Shown here one piece after another: positions 8,887 through 19,048 of a stretch of DNA of 64,000 bases. Location: contig ONLL01000005.1 in assembly GCA_900318685.1 (NCBI GenBank), positions 1-64,000 on the forward strand, written 5' to 3'. The notes beneath the pieces are model-generated. The model made no database searches. It had not been told where the DNA came from and saw only the letters and a program-made list of their open reading frames with translations. The DNA comes from an uncultured Prevotellaceae bacterium. GTDB taxonomy: Bacteria > Bacteroidota > Bacteroidia > Bacteroidales > Bacteroidaceae. The position numbers were made by a program, and so were the translations under genes. Every line of letters starts with the position of its first letter. The stretch's first letter is position 1.

Positions 8887-8939
8887 TGCGTAATCTGACT
8901 AAAGTTCCCCGTCCTTACGGAGGGGGACTGAGGACGGCC

Positions 8940-9935
8940 TTACTTGATTACGAGCGACATGCCCGGGCGCAGACCCTCCAGGGGCTCGACGGGACGGGCC
9001 TTGACCTCAAAGGTCTTCAGGTCGAACTGGCCGTTGGCCTTGGTGGCCTTCCATACGGCATAGGATCCCTGGTCCTTCATGTGGTAGACCTTCATCTTGA
9101 TGGTCTTGTTGAAGGCGGGCACAAAGGCATTGAACTCCTGACCGATCTTCATGCCGTTGAGCTGATCCTCGCGCACGTTGAACGTGCCCCAGAGGTCGTC
9201 CATCATCGAGATGGTCATGATGGGGCTGCCCGTGCCTACGAGCTCGCCCACCTTGGGATAGATGGAGCTCACCTCACCGTCCATCTGTGCCACCTGAACG
9301 GTCTCGCCGATGTAGGCATTGACCTCCTCCACGGCACCGCGGGCACGGTTGACCTGAGCCATCGCGGCGCGCTTCTCTTCCTGGCGTGCACCATTGACAG
9401 CCATATCGTACTGGCTCTGGGCGGCTTTGACCTGTGCTTCGGAGGCCTTGAACATGGCCTCGGCCTCGTCGCGCTTCTGGGCGCTCACCACACCCTCGTC
9501 GAACAGGCGCTGCACGCGCTGGTAGCTCTTCTGGGCAATCTCCAGTCCGGCCTTGGCCTGCTGCAGCAGCTGGAAGGCTCCCTGCACCTGTTCCTTACGT
9601 GCACCATTGCGAGCCATCTGCTCGAGGGCGGCAGCACCTTCCTCGGCACCCTGCGCCTGCTGCATCTTAGCGTGCACCTCAGGGGCATCGAGAATGGCCA
9701 GCGTGTCGCCGGCCCGCACGAAGTCGCCTTCCTTGACGCGGATCTCCTGAATGCGTCCGGGCACCTTGCTCGACACGCGATATTCGGATACTTCAACCTG
9801 TCCCTGGATGATCTCAGGGTCGCGGTCGAGGGCCAGGAATCCTATGAGGGCTACGATGGCTATGACGATGATGAAGCCGAGGATGGCCACGAGGATATTG
9901 TTGTGCTGTTTCTTTGCTTGTTCTTTCTCTGTCAT
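8940..9935 (-). CDS. HlyD-family membrane fusion protein
   Basis: The 331-residue periplasmic adaptor links inner-membrane permeases to TolC. It has a short cytoplasmic N-terminus, one membrane anchor (about 13-35), a biotinyl-lipoyl-like half (VSSKVPGRIQEIRVKEGD), an alpha-helical hairpin of roughly 120 residues rich in A, Q and E, the second lipoyl half (GEVSSIYPKVGELVGTG) and a beta-barrel end finishing GLRPGMSLVIK. Length and order match the YbhG/EmrA-like adaptors. It lies 45 bp after the TolC gene and 53 bp before the first permease, consistent with one operon. Confidence 0.9.
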   Translation of the reverse strand: MTEKEQAKKQHNNILVAILGFIIVIAIVALIGFLALDRDPEIIQGQVEVSEYRVSSKVPGRIQEIRVKEGDFVRAGDTLAILDAPEVHAKMQQAQGAEEGAAALEQMARNGARKEQVQGAFQLLQQAKAGLEIAQKSYQRVQRLFDEGVVSAQKRDEAEAMFKASEAQVKAAQSQYDMAVNGARQEEKRAAMAQVNRARGAVEEVNAYIGETVQVAQMDGEVSSIYPKVGELVGTGSPIMTISMMDDLWGTFNVREDQLNGMKIGQEFNAFVPAFNKTIKMKVYHMKDQGSYAVWKATKANGQFDLKTFEVKARPVEPLEGLRPGMSLVIK

Positions 9936-9980
9936 AGTTGTTGAAAGGGCTAATGGAAATGGATGGAAATGATGGGGAAA

Positions 9981-11522
9981 TTATGGGGCAAGGGTGCCGA
10001 GGGCTTTCTGCAGATCGACCTGTGCGAGGCGCACGTCGATCTCGGCGTCAATCTTCTGTGACTGGGCCTGCAGCCAGGCTGTCTGTGCCTCCATGACGGT
10101 GGTCGGGGTGATGACGCCCTCCTGGAAGCCGACATTGGCCACGCGGAGGTTCTCTTCGGCACGCTCGATGCTCTTCTGGGCCATAGCCAGCCGCTTGTTG
10201 GCCTCGGTCACCTTGAAGCTGCTCTGGTTCACCTGCAGGTCGATGAGGTCGCGGGCTTCGTCGAGCTCAAGTGAAGCGATGGCGGTGGCAGTCTTCGAGG
10301 CACGTACCTTGTAGGCCACGTCGCCCCAGTTCCAGATGGGAATGCGCACGAGCAGTCCTACGTTCCAGAATCCGCCGAACTTCTTCTCGAAGCCGTTGAG
10401 CACGTTGGGATTGCTGATGGCGTAGCCGCCGGTGAGTGCCACCTGTGGCAGGTTGGCTGCCTTGAGGATGTTGGTGGCCTGGCGACTGATGCTGACGGCA
10501 TTGTCGAGCATCTTCAGCTCCGGACGCCGGGCTGCGCCCTGCTCGATGATGGCTTGCGGACGCATGGCGATGACGGTCAGCTGGTCGGCATCCTCGTCGG
10601 TGAGGGTAATCTCGGAGTCGAGTGGCAAGCCTATCTGCTTGCAGAGCAGCATCCTGGAGAGCACCAGTCCGTCGTTCACCTTCTGCAGGGTCATCTCGGC
10701 CTCGTTCACCTTGACGCTGACACTCAGACCGTCGCTACGAGTGGCCACGCCCTCGTCAATCATCTTCTGCACATCGCTGTCGAGCTTCTTCACCACGTTG
10801 AGGAAACTCTCAGCCAGCCGCTGCTTATGCTTCAGCGAGACCACTTGCCAGTAGGCCTGATCGACTGAGTAGATGACAGCCAGCCGGCGCACGTCGGCCG
10901 AGTTCTGCATCATCTCCTCGTTGATGTCGGCTATTTTGTTCATGGCGATGATGGCTCCTCCCATGAAGACGGGCTGGGTCACCATCAGCGAGCCGGCGAA
11001 GATGTTGCGGGTGTCGGTGCGGAAGGCATCGACTATTTTCTGCCCTTCGGTGTTGAGCAGGCCGGCGGTGTTGGTCAGTGTCTGTCCGAACTGCTGCTGC
11101 ATCTGTCCGGCCATCTGCTGGAAGGCATCCATGGGAATGCCCATCTGTCCGAGCATCTGTCCGAGCTGTCCGATCTTTGTCTCGAGGCCGCTGGTCAGGC
11201 CCTGCAGCCCTCCTGCGGCCGTAGTGCCGATGTTGCTCAGGCTGTGCTTCTGTTGGTCGTTGAGCAGCGACAGCTCCTCGCTGGTCCACTGGTAAGTGCC
11301 GATAGCCGAGACGTGGGGCAGATACTTCGTGCGGGCCGACTTCCGCAGATTCTGCGCCACATCCTTCTTCAGCTCGGCGACGCCCAGCTGCTTGTTGTTG
11401 CGCAGGGCCATCGCACGGCAGCTGTCGAGGCTCAGCGCCTGCTGTGCCTCAGCGCTGGTGAATGACAGATGAACGATGAAAAATGATAAGCCAATCAGCT
11501 TACCGATTTCTTTATTTCTCAT
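9981..11522 (-). CDS. TolC-family outer-membrane efflux protein
   Basis: The 513-residue protein has a signal peptide (ending near TSAEAQ) followed by the repeated long-helix layout of TolC channels (starting ALSLDSCRAMALRNN and repeating in the second half). An insert of about 60 residues rich in Q, G and M lies between residues 90 and 170 and is unusual; it may extend a periplasmic part. It is the first transport gene of the operon, 59 bp after the coiled-coil protein gene. The family forms a trimeric outer-membrane channel; here it would pair with the HlyD protein downstream. Confidence 0.9.
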   Translation of the reverse strand: MRNKEIGKLIGLSFFIVHLSFTSAEAQQALSLDSCRAMALRNNKQLGVAELKKDVAQNLRKSARTKYLPHVSAIGTYQWTSEELSLLNDQQKHSLSNIGTTAAGGLQGLTSGLETKIGQLGQMLGQMGIPMDAFQQMAGQMQQQFGQTLTNTAGLLNTEGQKIVDAFRTDTRNIFAGSLMVTQPVFMGGAIIAMNKIADINEEMMQNSADVRRLAVIYSVDQAYWQVVSLKHKQRLAESFLNVVKKLDSDVQKMIDEGVATRSDGLSVSVKVNEAEMTLQKVNDGLVLSRMLLCKQIGLPLDSEITLTDEDADQLTVIAMRPQAIIEQGAARRPELKMLDNAVSISRQATNILKAANLPQVALTGGYAISNPNVLNGFEKKFGGFWNVGLLVRIPIWNWGDVAYKVRASKTATAIASLELDEARDLIDLQVNQSSFKVTEANKRLAMAQKSIERAEENLRVANVGFQEGVITPTTVMEAQTAWLQAQSQKIDAEIDVRLAQVDLQKALGTLAP

Positions 11523-11581
11523 GATTCACAATCGTATTATTGTCGTTTGGTTGTCATTTCTGGAAAGATGTCGTCGGGTGA

Positions 11582-12481
11582 TCATTTCTCGAAGGTGAAT
11601 GTCCGTGAGCCAATCATATTGCCATCGGCAAAGATGCTGACACGGTACTCACCAGCCTCGAGGAACTCGCCCACTTGCCAGTAGACAGTGACAGGAGTCT
11701 CCTCGCCCGAGTATTCGATGACCTTCTTCATCGAGTATTCCAGCTGGCGGTTCTCGTAGGCGAATGTGCCGCCGCCATTGAGGGTCTCGCCGGCAGGGGT
11801 CTGGATGCGGACGTAGAGCGTGCGCTGGCCGTTCTCAGCAGTGACGTTGCGTGAGATGTTGAAGTTGACCTGAAGCGTCTTCACGTCCTTCATCTTCTTC
11901 GATACCTTGCCGCGCTTGTTCAGGCCAGTCATGCTGATGGCGGTGGCGTCGAGCTGGGCGGCGATGGTCACCTTCTCGGTCAGCGTCTGGCGCTCCAGCT
12001 GCAGGTTCTGGTTCTGGCGGGCACTCTCCTCCAGGCGTCCTGTCAGCTGGGTGTTCTCCTGCCGCAGGTTCTGGTTGATGCGGTTGAGCGAGTCCACCTG
12101 GCGGATGTAGTCGCGCAAGACGGCACGCACGCTGTTGAGCTCCTTCTTCAGACGGGTGATCTCGCGGGCATCGTCGGCCTTCACCTTCTTCAGCTCCTCG
12201 AGCAGTTGCTGGGCACGCAGCTGTTCGCGGGTGAGCTGGGCGATGAGCGAGTCGTTGGTGATCTGAGCCATCATCTCGCCGTACTGCTGTCCCAGCTGCT
12301 CATAGTCGTTTTCCATCTCCTGCTTCTCCAGCTCGGCCAGTTCCTGGATGGCAGTCACTTTGTTTTCCAGTTCCCTGTTGTCATCGCGCTGAGGCAGAAT
12401 GACGAAAAACACGAGGGCGGCAGCCACCAGTAGTGCTACTGCCAGCGAGGCAATGAGAGGGATGAGATAGTTTTTTTTCAT
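11582..12481 (-). CDS. Membrane-anchored coiled-coil protein, function unknown
   Basis: The 299-residue protein has an N-terminal membrane segment (about 5-28) and then a long, strongly charged coiled coil (about 35-170). Its C-terminal 120 residues form a compact beta-rich domain (from KTLQVNFNISRN to the end). This pattern fits a periplasmic protein tethered to the inner membrane. I do not recognise a named family, though similar proteins are common in Bacteroidales. It is the promoter-proximal gene of the leftward efflux run, 59 bp before tolC, so it may be an accessory of that exporter; that is inference. Confidence 0.8.
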   Translation of the reverse strand: MKKNYLIPLIASLAVALLVAAALVFFVILPQRDDNRELENKVTAIQELAELEKQEMENDYEQLGQQYGEMMAQITNDSLIAQLTREQLRAQQLLEELKKVKADDAREITRLKKELNSVRAVLRDYIRQVDSLNRINQNLRQENTQLTGRLEESARQNQNLQLERQTLTEKVTIAAQLDATAISMTGLNKRGKVSKKMKDVKTLQVNFNISRNVTAENGQRTLYVRIQTPAGETLNGGGTFAYENRQLEYSMKKVIEYSGEETPVTVYWQVGEFLEAGEYRVSIFADGNMIGSRTFTFEK

Positions 12482-12510
12482 TTTTATCCGTTATGTTCGT
12501 TTCTAACGTG

Positions 12511-12518
12511 CAAAGTTA
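12511..12518 (-). promoter_or_regulatory. Promoter -7 element TAACTTTG for the efflux operon
   Basis: On the minus strand this reads TAACTTTG, matching the Bacteroidetes -7 consensus TAnnTTTG, about 30 bp before the ATG at 12481. The -33 element is weak. It is the only good promoter I see for the six-gene leftward run. Confidence 0.6.
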
Positions 12519-12619
12519 CTAGTTTTCGGCGAAACAACAAAAAAATGGGTGCGGGAATGCTGATTGGCGTTTTGATTTTTAAGATTATTATGGAAAAAAA
12601 CAACAATTTTAGCCATTCC

Positions 12620-12651
12620 TTTGGTCGTTTGGAAAATAATTCTTATCTTTG
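12620..12651 (+). promoter_or_regulatory. Promoter TTTG-N20-TATCTTTG for DUF4492-cydAB
   Basis: TTTG at 12620-12623 and TATCTTTG at 12644-12651 are spaced 20 bp, a strong match to the Bacteroidetes vegetative promoter. The ATG of the DUF4492 gene follows 24 bp later. Confidence 0.75.
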
Positions 12652-12675
12652 CCCACAATATGAACCTGATGGCCT

Positions 12676-12894
12676 ATGAAAAAGGATGGATTCTGGAGCC
12701 GTGCGTTCCACCTCTACTATGATGGATTCCGCAGCATGACGCTGGGGAAGACGCTTTGGGCAATCATTCTGATTAAGCTTTTCGTCATCTTCGTGGTGCT
12801 GAAGGTGTTCTTCTTCCCGAACTTCCTCAAGCAGCATGCCGACAACGACGAACCCTCCTTTGTGGCCACCGAGCTCATCGAGCGTGCTCAATAA
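12676..12894 (+). CDS. DUF4492 family protein
   Basis: The 72-residue protein matches DUF4492, a small family found next to cytochrome bd genes in Bacteroidetes and Campylobacterota. It has a charged N-terminus (MKKDGFWSRAFHLYYDGF), one membrane helix (about 28-48) and a short acidic tail. It lies 17 bp before cydA under a common promoter, so a role as a small accessory subunit or assembly factor of the oxidase is likely but unproven. Confidence 0.85.
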   Translation: MKKDGFWSRAFHLYYDGFRSMTLGKTLWAIILIKLFVIFVVLKVFFFPNFLKQHADNDEPSFVATELIERAQ

Positions 12895-12911
12895 CCTAAA
12901 AACTATACGTT

Positions 12912-14585
12912 ATGACTCAAGACCTATTATTAACAATTGACGCTGGTACCATCGACTGGTCGAGGGCGCAGTTTGCCCTGACGGCCATCTATCACTGGCT
13001 GTTTGTCCCGCTGACGCTGGGCTTGGCAGTGATCATGGGTATCTGTGAGACCATCTACTACAAGCGGCGCAAGGCACTGGACCAGGGCAAGATTACTGAT
13101 CAGTCGGTGGTGGACTTCTGGCAGTCGACCTCGAAATTCTGGCAGCGCCTCTTCGGTATTAATTTCGCGATGGGTGTTGCCACGGGCATCATCCTGGAGT
13201 TTGAGTTCGGCACCAACTGGTCGAACTATTCCTGGCTGGTGGGCGACATCTTCGGCGCTCCGCTGGCCATCGAGGGGATCGTGGCTTTTTTCATGGAGTC
13301 GACATTCGTGGCGGTGATGTTCTTCGGATGGAAGAAAGTGTCGGCAGGGTTCCACCTGGCCGCCACCTGGCTTACTGGCTTGGGAGCCACGCTCTCGGCA
13401 TGGTGGATCCTGGTGGCTAATGCCTGGATGCAGTATCCTGTGGGCTGTGAGTTCAATCCCGACACGATGCGTAATGAGATGGTGTCGTTCTGGGAAGTGG
13501 CGCTGTCGCCCTTTGCCGTCGACAAGTTCCTGCATACCGTGATCTCGGCATGGATCGTCGGAGCTGTGTTCTGCGTGGCTGTCTGCTGCTGGTATCTGCT
13601 GAAGAAACGCCATGTAGAGCTGGCTGTGAAGAGCATCAGAATAGGCGCCGTGGTGGGCCTCGTTGCTGCTGTCGGAGCGGCACTGACAGGCCACAAGTCG
13701 GGTCAGGACGTGGCCGAGGTACAGCCAATGAAGCTCGCTGCAATGGAAGCTCTCTACAACGGAGGTACGGAGCAGGGCCTGACGATGGTGGCATGGGTAA
13801 ATCCTATTGGGCAGCCCGACTATGCCAACGAGGAGGAACCTGCGCTGAGGATTGCACTGCCCAATGCGCTGTCGCTGATGGCTACGAACACGCTGGATGG
13901 CTATGTACCGGGCATTAACGACATTCTGAACGGATATCTGAAGGCTGATGGCACCCGTGAGCCCTCGGCCGACGAGAAGATTGCACGCGGCAAGGAGGCT
14001 ATCGCTGCCCTGCAGGGCTATCGTCAGGCAAAGGCTGCAGGCGATGCTGCCGAGGCAGAGCGCCAGCTGAAGACCTTCCGTGCCAACGAGAAGTACTTCG
14101 GCTACGGATATGTGCGTGACAAGAGCGAACTGGTGCCGCCTATACCCATCAACTTCTGGGCATTCCGTGCGATGGTGGGGCTGGGCTGCCTGCTCATCCT
14201 GTTCTTCGGACTGGTATGGGTGCTTTCGTTCAAGGTGCCTTTCCTTTCGGTGTTCTCCCGTCGGCTGCTAGCCACACTGGGGCTGATGCCTGAGACACAG
14301 TCCGACGTGCACGGTGCCACCAAGATGCCGTGTTGGCTCTATATCGCAGCCATTGTGATGGTGCCCTTGGCCTATATCGCCTCTGAGAGCGGATGGCTGG
14401 TGGCTGAGTTCGGCCGTCAGCCCTGGACCATCCAGGACATGCTGCCCACATGGGCCGCCGTGAGCGACCTCCATTCAGGCTCGGTAATGCTCACCTTCTT
14501 CCTCTTCCTCATTCTCTTCACCACCATGCTGGCCGTAGAGATTAACATCATGCTCAGACAGATTAAGAAAGGACCCGAACTATGA
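12912..14585 (+). CDS. cydA: Cytochrome bd oxidase subunit I
   Basis: CydA carries the quinol site and haems of cytochrome bd, which reduces oxygen to water with high affinity in the inner membrane. Seen here: the N-terminal haem-ligand helix (AIYHWLFVPLTLG), many further hydrophobic helices, a long Q-loop region between about 270 and 400, and the conserved SGWLVAEFGRQPW segment near the C-terminus. The length (557) suits the Bacteroidetes form, whose Q loop is longer than the short type. The gene overlaps cydB by four bases (ATGA). It lets a mainly anaerobic organism use or detoxify trace oxygen. Confidence 0.95.
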   Translation: MTQDLLLTIDAGTIDWSRAQFALTAIYHWLFVPLTLGLAVIMGICETIYYKRRKALDQGKITDQSVVDFWQSTSKFWQRLFGINFAMGVATGIILEFEFGTNWSNYSWLVGDIFGAPLAIEGIVAFFMESTFVAVMFFGWKKVSAGFHLAATWLTGLGATLSAWWILVANAWMQYPVGCEFNPDTMRNEMVSFWEVALSPFAVDKFLHTVISAWIVGAVFCVAVCCWYLLKKRHVELAVKSIRIGAVVGLVAAVGAALTGHKSGQDVAEVQPMKLAAMEALYNGGTEQGLTMVAWVNPIGQPDYANEEEPALRIALPNALSLMATNTLDGYVPGINDILNGYLKADGTREPSADEKIARGKEAIAALQGYRQAKAAGDAAEAERQLKTFRANEKYFGYGYVRDKSELVPPIPINFWAFRAMVGLGCLLILFFGLVWVLSFKVPFLSVFSRRLLATLGLMPETQSDVHGATKMPCWLYIAAIVMVPLAYIASESGWLVAEFGRQPWTIQDMLPTWAAVSDLHSGSVMLTFFLFLILFTTMLAVEINIMLRQIKKGPEL

Positions 14586-15730
14586 CATACTCATTCCTAC
14601 AACAATACTGGTGGTTCATCGTTTCCCTGCTCGGTGCCATCCTCGTTTTCCTGATGTTCGTGCAGGGAGCCAATTCGATGGTGCGCTCGCTGGGATGGAC
14701 ACCCGAAGGGCGGCGGCTGGTGGTGAACTCCACAGGCCGTAAGTGGGAGTTCACATTCACCACGCTGGTCACCTTCGGAGGAGCTTTCTTCGCCTCCTTC
14801 CCCCTGTTCTATTCCACGAGCTTTGGCGGAGCCTACTGGCTGTGGATGATCATCCTATTCTCGTTTGTGCTGCAGGCCGTCAGCTACGAGTTCCAGAACA
14901 AGCTGGGGAACATCTTGGGGCCGACCACATTCCAGTGGTTCCTCGTCATCAACGGCATCCTTGGACCGCTGTTGCTGGGTGGAGCCGTAGCCACGTTCTT
15001 CGAAGGTTCGAACTTCGTAGTCGAGAAATCCAATTTCCTCGATGCTGGAGCTGTCACGCCCGTCATCAGCCACTGGGGTAATGCCTCTCATGGCCTCGAC
15101 GCCCTGCTCAATCCATGGGTGCTGGTGTTCGGACTGGCGGTGATGTTCCTGGCACGCACACTGGGCACACTATATATTATAAATAATGTGAACGATGAAG
15201 ACATCCGTTCACGTGCTTCAGTGCGCCTGTTGGGCAGTGCCGTTCCCTTCCTGGTGCTCTTCGTGGCCTATCTCGTACACCTGGTGCTGATGGACGGCTA
15301 TGCCTGGCGGCCAGACACTGGCGAGGTATTCCTTGAGCCCAACAAATACCTGCACAATTTCCTGGAGATGTGGCCGCTGCTGATACTGCTGCTCATCGGT
15401 GTGGTGCTGGTGCTCCTGGGCATCGGCAAGACTCTCGTCTCGGCTACCTACATAGGTGGCATCTGGCCTGCGGGTATCGGTACCGTGCTCACGGTGCTGG
15501 CACTGCTGCTATGTGCCGGATGGCATTACACGGCCTACTATCCCTCGACCTACGACATGCAGATGTCACTCACTATCAGTAACTCCTGTTCCAGTGAGTT
15601 CACGCTGCGCACCATGTTCTATGTGTCGCTGCTCATTCCCTTTGTGCTCGCCTATATCGTGTACTGCTGGGACAAGATTGACAGCCGCAAGCTGGATCAT
15701 GACGAGATAGCCCACGACGAGGCCTATTGA
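14582..15730 (+). CDS. cydB: Cytochrome bd oxidase subunit II
   Basis: CydB is the second integral-membrane subunit of cytochrome bd and stabilises the haems of CydA. The 382-residue protein has about eight to nine hydrophobic helices, beginning with QYWWFIVSLLGAILVFLMFV, and conserved W/G/N-rich loops (GANSMVRSLGWTPEG). It starts inside the cydA stop (ATGA), indicating translational coupling. No cydX-like small ORF is evident after it; the DUF4492 gene upstream may fill that kind of role. Confidence 0.95.
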   Translation: MTYSFLQQYWWFIVSLLGAILVFLMFVQGANSMVRSLGWTPEGRRLVVNSTGRKWEFTFTTLVTFGGAFFASFPLFYSTSFGGAYWLWMIILFSFVLQAVSYEFQNKLGNILGPTTFQWFLVINGILGPLLLGGAVATFFEGSNFVVEKSNFLDAGAVTPVISHWGNASHGLDALLNPWVLVFGLAVMFLARTLGTLYIINNVNDEDIRSRASVRLLGSAVPFLVLFVAYLVHLVLMDGYAWRPDTGEVFLEPNKYLHNFLEMWPLLILLLIGVVLVLLGIGKTLVSATYIGGIWPAGIGTVLTVLALLLCAGWHYTAYYPSTYDMQMSLTISNSCSSEFTLRTMFYVSLLIPFVLAYIVYCWDKIDSRKLDHDEIAHDEAY

Positions 15731-15750
15731 CAAAAAAGTTTAGCTTTCGT

Positions 15751-15781
15751 TTTGCCAAGTGCCCAAATTGTAGTACCTTTG
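15751..15781 (+). promoter_or_regulatory. Promoter TTTG-N19-TACCTTTG for dxs-trkA-trkH
   Basis: TTTG at 15751-15754 and TACCTTTG at 15774-15781 are spaced 19 bp, the textbook Bacteroidetes arrangement. The dxs ATG follows 16 bp after the -7 box, so the leader is very short. Confidence 0.8.
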
Positions 15782-15797
15782 CAGCCCGAAAGAGAGA

Positions 15798-17684
15798 ATG
15801 CCTACAGTGGAACAAAAGACAATAGAGATATTAAACCATATAAACTATCCTGACGATCTGAGGAAGCTGAACGTGGATCAGCTCCCTCAGGTTTGCGACG
15901 AACTACGTCAGACTATCGTGCAGGAGCTGTCGGTTAATCCCGGACACCTGGCTTCGAGCCTTGGAGTGGTTGAGTTGACGGTGGCTCTGCACTATGTGTA
16001 CAACACCCCCGAGGACCGCATCGTCTGGGACGTGGGTCATCAGGCCTATGGCCATAAGATCCTCACCGGGAGGCGTGAGCTGTTCTCCACCAACCGTAAA
16101 CTGCATGGTCTGCGGCCTTTCCCCTCACCCGAGGAAAGTCCTTACGACTCGTTCATCTGCGGTCATGCCTCCAACAGCATCTCTGCTGCGTTGGGCATGG
16201 CAGTGGCGTCGGGTGGCAGCCGTCAGGTGGTGGCAGTCATTGGCGACGGCGCACTTAGCGGTGGGTTGGCTTTTGAGGGTCTCAACAATGTGTCGTCATC
16301 GCCCAACGACTTGCTCATCATACTGAACGACAACGACATGTCCATCGACCGTTCTGTCGGTGGCATGAAGCAGTATCTGCTAGGGCTGAGTACCAATGAG
16401 GCCTACAACAAGATGCGTTTCAAGGCAGCCCGCTTCATGCAGCGACACGGGATGCTGAAGGATGAACGGCGCAAGGGGCTCATCCGCCTGAGCAATGCCC
16501 TGAAGAGTGCTATCTCACATCAGCAGAACATCTTCGATGGCATGAACATACGCTACTTCGGACCTTTCGATGGGCACAATGTGCGGGAGCTGGTGCGCAT
16601 CCTGAGGCAGATCAAGGACATGAAAGGTCCCAAGCTGCTGCACCTGCATACGAAGAAAGGTCACGGTTATGGTCCTGCCGAGCATTATACTCCCGTCTGG
16701 CATGCTCCAGGCAAGTTCGACCCTGACACAGGACAGCTGATAAAGGAAGGCAGCACCGACCGTCGCATGAAATATCAGGACGTGTTCGGTGAGACGCTGC
16801 TCGAGCTTGCCCGGCAGAATGACCGTATCGTGGGTGTCACACCCGCCATGCCCACGGGCTGTTCGATGAATATCATGATGAAGGAGATGCCTGAGCGCAC
16901 CTTCGATGTGGGCATTGCCGAAGGACATGCCGTCACCTTCTCTGCAGGAATGGCGAAGGAGGGGCTGCTGCCTTTCTGCAACATATATAGTGCGTTCTCG
17001 CAGCGGGCCTACGATAATATCATTCATGATGTGGCCATCCTCCGGCTCAATGTCGTACTGTGCCTCGATCGTGCTGGACTCGTTGGGTGTGACGGGCCTA
17101 CTCATCATGGTGCCTTCGACCTGGCCTTCCTGCGCCCTATCCCTCATCTCACTATCTGCTCACCGCTCAACGAACACGAGCTGCGTCGGATGATGTTTAC
17201 TGCCCAGCAGCCCGACATGGGCCCATTCATCATACGCTATCCCCGTGGTCGCGGCGTCCTCGACGACTGGCGCTGTCCGCTGGAAGCCATACCCGTGGGG
17301 CGTGGACGACAGCTGCGTGAAGGTCATGACGTAGCCGTCCTGACCATCGGACCTCTGGGTAACGATGCCTTGCAGGCTGCTGAGGAGTGTGCCCGTCAGG
17401 GAGTGGACTGTGCCGTCTACGACATGCGTTTCCTCAAGCCGCTCGATGAGACAATCCTCGATGAAGTGGGACGCAGTTTCTCGCGTGTCATCACCATTGA
17501 GGATGGCGTCCGCTGTGGTGGTCTGGGCAGCGCCGTGCTCGAGTGGATGTCTGATCATGACTATCATCCGCAGGTGACCAGGATGGGCTTGCCCGATGCT
17601 TTTGTAGAACATGGCGACGTGAGCGAGCTGCGAGCTATCGTGGGCCTCGACGTTCCTTCAATCATCAACGAGATACTGAAATGA
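15798..17684 (+). CDS. dxs: 1-deoxy-D-xylulose-5-phosphate synthase
   Basis: Dxs condenses pyruvate and glyceraldehyde 3-phosphate to DXP, the first step of the MEP isoprenoid pathway, using thiamine diphosphate. The 628-residue length is typical. Visible features: N-terminal [20 protein letters not shown], the [16 protein letters not shown] segment, the ThDP-binding GDGALSGG with following N residues, the central pyrimidine-binding domain ([15 protein letters not shown]) and a C-terminal transketolase domain. The gene has its own strong promoter and overlaps trkA by four bases, a pairing I would not predict from function. Confidence 0.95.
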   Translation: MPTVEQKTIEILNHINYPDDLRKLNVDQLPQVCDELRQTIVQELSVNPGHLASSLGVVELTVALHYVYNTPEDRIVWDVGHQAYGHKILTGRRELFSTNRKLHGLRPFPSPEESPYDSFICGHASNSISAALGMAVASGGSRQVVAVIGDGALSGGLAFEGLNNVSSSPNDLLIILNDNDMSIDRSVGGMKQYLLGLSTNEAYNKMRFKAARFMQRHGMLKDERRKGLIRLSNALKSAISHQQNIFDGMNIRYFGPFDGHNVRELVRILRQIKDMKGPKLLHLHTKKGHGYGPAEHYTPVWHAPGKFDPDTGQLIKEGSTDRRMKYQDVFGETLLELARQNDRIVGVTPAMPTGCSMNIMMKEMPERTFDVGIAEGHAVTFSAGMAKEGLLPFCNIYSAFSQRAYDNIIHDVAILRLNVVLCLDRAGLVGCDGPTHHGAFDLAFLRPIPHLTICSPLNEHELRRMMFTAQQPDMGPFIIRYPRGRGVLDDWRCPLEAIPVGRGRQLREGHDVAVLTIGPLGNDALQAAEECARQGVDCAVYDMRFLKPLDETILDEVGRSFSRVITIEDGVRCGGLGSAVLEWMSDHDYHPQVTRMGLPDAFVEHGDVSELRAIVGLDVPSIINEILK

Positions 17685-19042
17685 AGATAGTAATAGCAGG
17701 TGCAGGAGCCGTGGGTACACACCTCTCGAAGCTCCTCTCGACGGAGAATCACGACTGTGTGCTCATCGATGACGATGAGGAGCGCCTCAGCGGTATGGAC
17801 TCCAACTACGATATCATGGCCATGTGCGAGTCACCAACCAGCATCAAGACGCTGAAGAATGCCGGCGTGGCCGATGCTGATCTCTTCGTGGGTGTCACCC
17901 GCTATGAGAGCCGCAACATCACGGCATGCATGCTTGCCCATGCCCTCGGAGCAAAGAAGACCGTGGCACGCATCGACAACTACGAGTACCTGCTGCCCCA
18001 GAATCAGGAGTATTTCCATGCGATGGGCGTCGATTCGATGGTCTATCCCGAGGTGCTTGCTGCCACCGATATTATCAGCGGTCTGAAGCAGTCGTGGGTG
18101 AGGCAGCGATGGGATATCCACGACGGAGCCCTTGTCCTGCTTGGCATCAAGCTGCGCGACACCTGCCAGGTGCTCGGTCAGCCCCTGAAAGACCTCTGCG
18201 GTCCTGATGATCCCTATCATGTCGTGGCCTTGAAACGTGGCGGTGAGACCATCATCCCCGGTGGCCTCGACTTCCTGCAGGCCAATGACCTGGCCTATTT
18301 CATGACCACGCAGGAATACATCCCTCATATCAAGCATGTTGTAGGTAAGGATCAGTATGAGGATGTGCACAATGTCATCATCATGGGAGGCGGAAAGACC
18401 TCCGTGCGTGCTGCCCTGACGCTGCCCGACAACATGCATGCAAAGATCATTGAGAGTTCGCTGGAGCGCTGTGAGCGCCTCAACCAGCTCATCGACCGTG
18501 GCAACGTGATGGTCATCCATGGCGATGGCCGTGATCTGAGCCTGCTGCGTGAGGAGAATATCAAGAGTCATCAGGCATTCGTGGCACTAACGGGCAATGC
18601 CGAAACCAATATCCTGGCCTGTCTGACAGCTAAGAAGCTGGGAGTGCGCAAAACGATAGCTATGGTCGAGAACCTCGACTATGTGAGCATGGCCGAGGGC
18701 CTGGACATCGGCACAATCATCAACAAGAAAACCGTCGCCGCCAGCCATATCTTCCAGATGATGATGAAGGCCGATGTGCGCAACCTCCGCTCGCTGATGC
18801 TTGCCGACAGTGAGGTGGCTGAGTTCGTGGTGAGCGAGGACTCCCGCGTGACCAAGAAGCCCGTTAAAGCCCTGGGTCTCCCTCTTGGTGTTAACATTGG
18901 CGGCTTGGTGCGTGGTAAGCAGGGACTACTGGTCAACGGTAACACTCAGATTCAGTCTGGTGACTGCGTTCTTGTGTTCTGTCATCGTCATATGCTCGAC
19001 AAGGTCGAGAAGTATTTCAAGAAATCCATCCTCCCCTGGTAA
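17681..19042 (+). CDS. trkA: Trk potassium uptake regulator TrkA
   Basis: TrkA is the cytosolic NAD(H)-binding gating ring of the Trk potassium transporter. The 453-residue protein shows two Rossmann-type RCK_N halves ([17 protein letters not shown] at the start and [14 protein letters not shown] near 229) each followed by an RCK_C domain, as in E. coli TrkA. It overlaps dxs by four bases and is followed six bases later by trkH, so the transporter is made from the dxs promoter. Confidence 0.93.
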   Translation: MKIVIAGAGAVGTHLSKLLSTENHDCVLIDDDEERLSGMDSNYDIMAMCESPTSIKTLKNAGVADADLFVGVTRYESRNITACMLAHALGAKKTVARIDNYEYLLPQNQEYFHAMGVDSMVYPEVLAATDIISGLKQSWVRQRWDIHDGALVLLGIKLRDTCQVLGQPLKDLCGPDDPYHVVALKRGGETIIPGGLDFLQANDLAYFMTTQEYIPHIKHVVGKDQYEDVHNVIIMGGGKTSVRAALTLPDNMHAKIIESSLERCERLNQLIDRGNVMVIHGDGRDLSLLREENIKSHQAFVALTGNAETNILACLTAKKLGVRKTIAMVENLDYVSMAEGLDIGTIINKKTVAASHIFQMMMKADVRNLRSLMLADSEVAEFVVSEDSRVTKKPVKALGLPLGVNIGGLVRGKQGLLVNGNTQIQSGDCVLVFCHRHMLDKVEKYFKKSILPW

Positions 19043-19048
19043 CACCTC

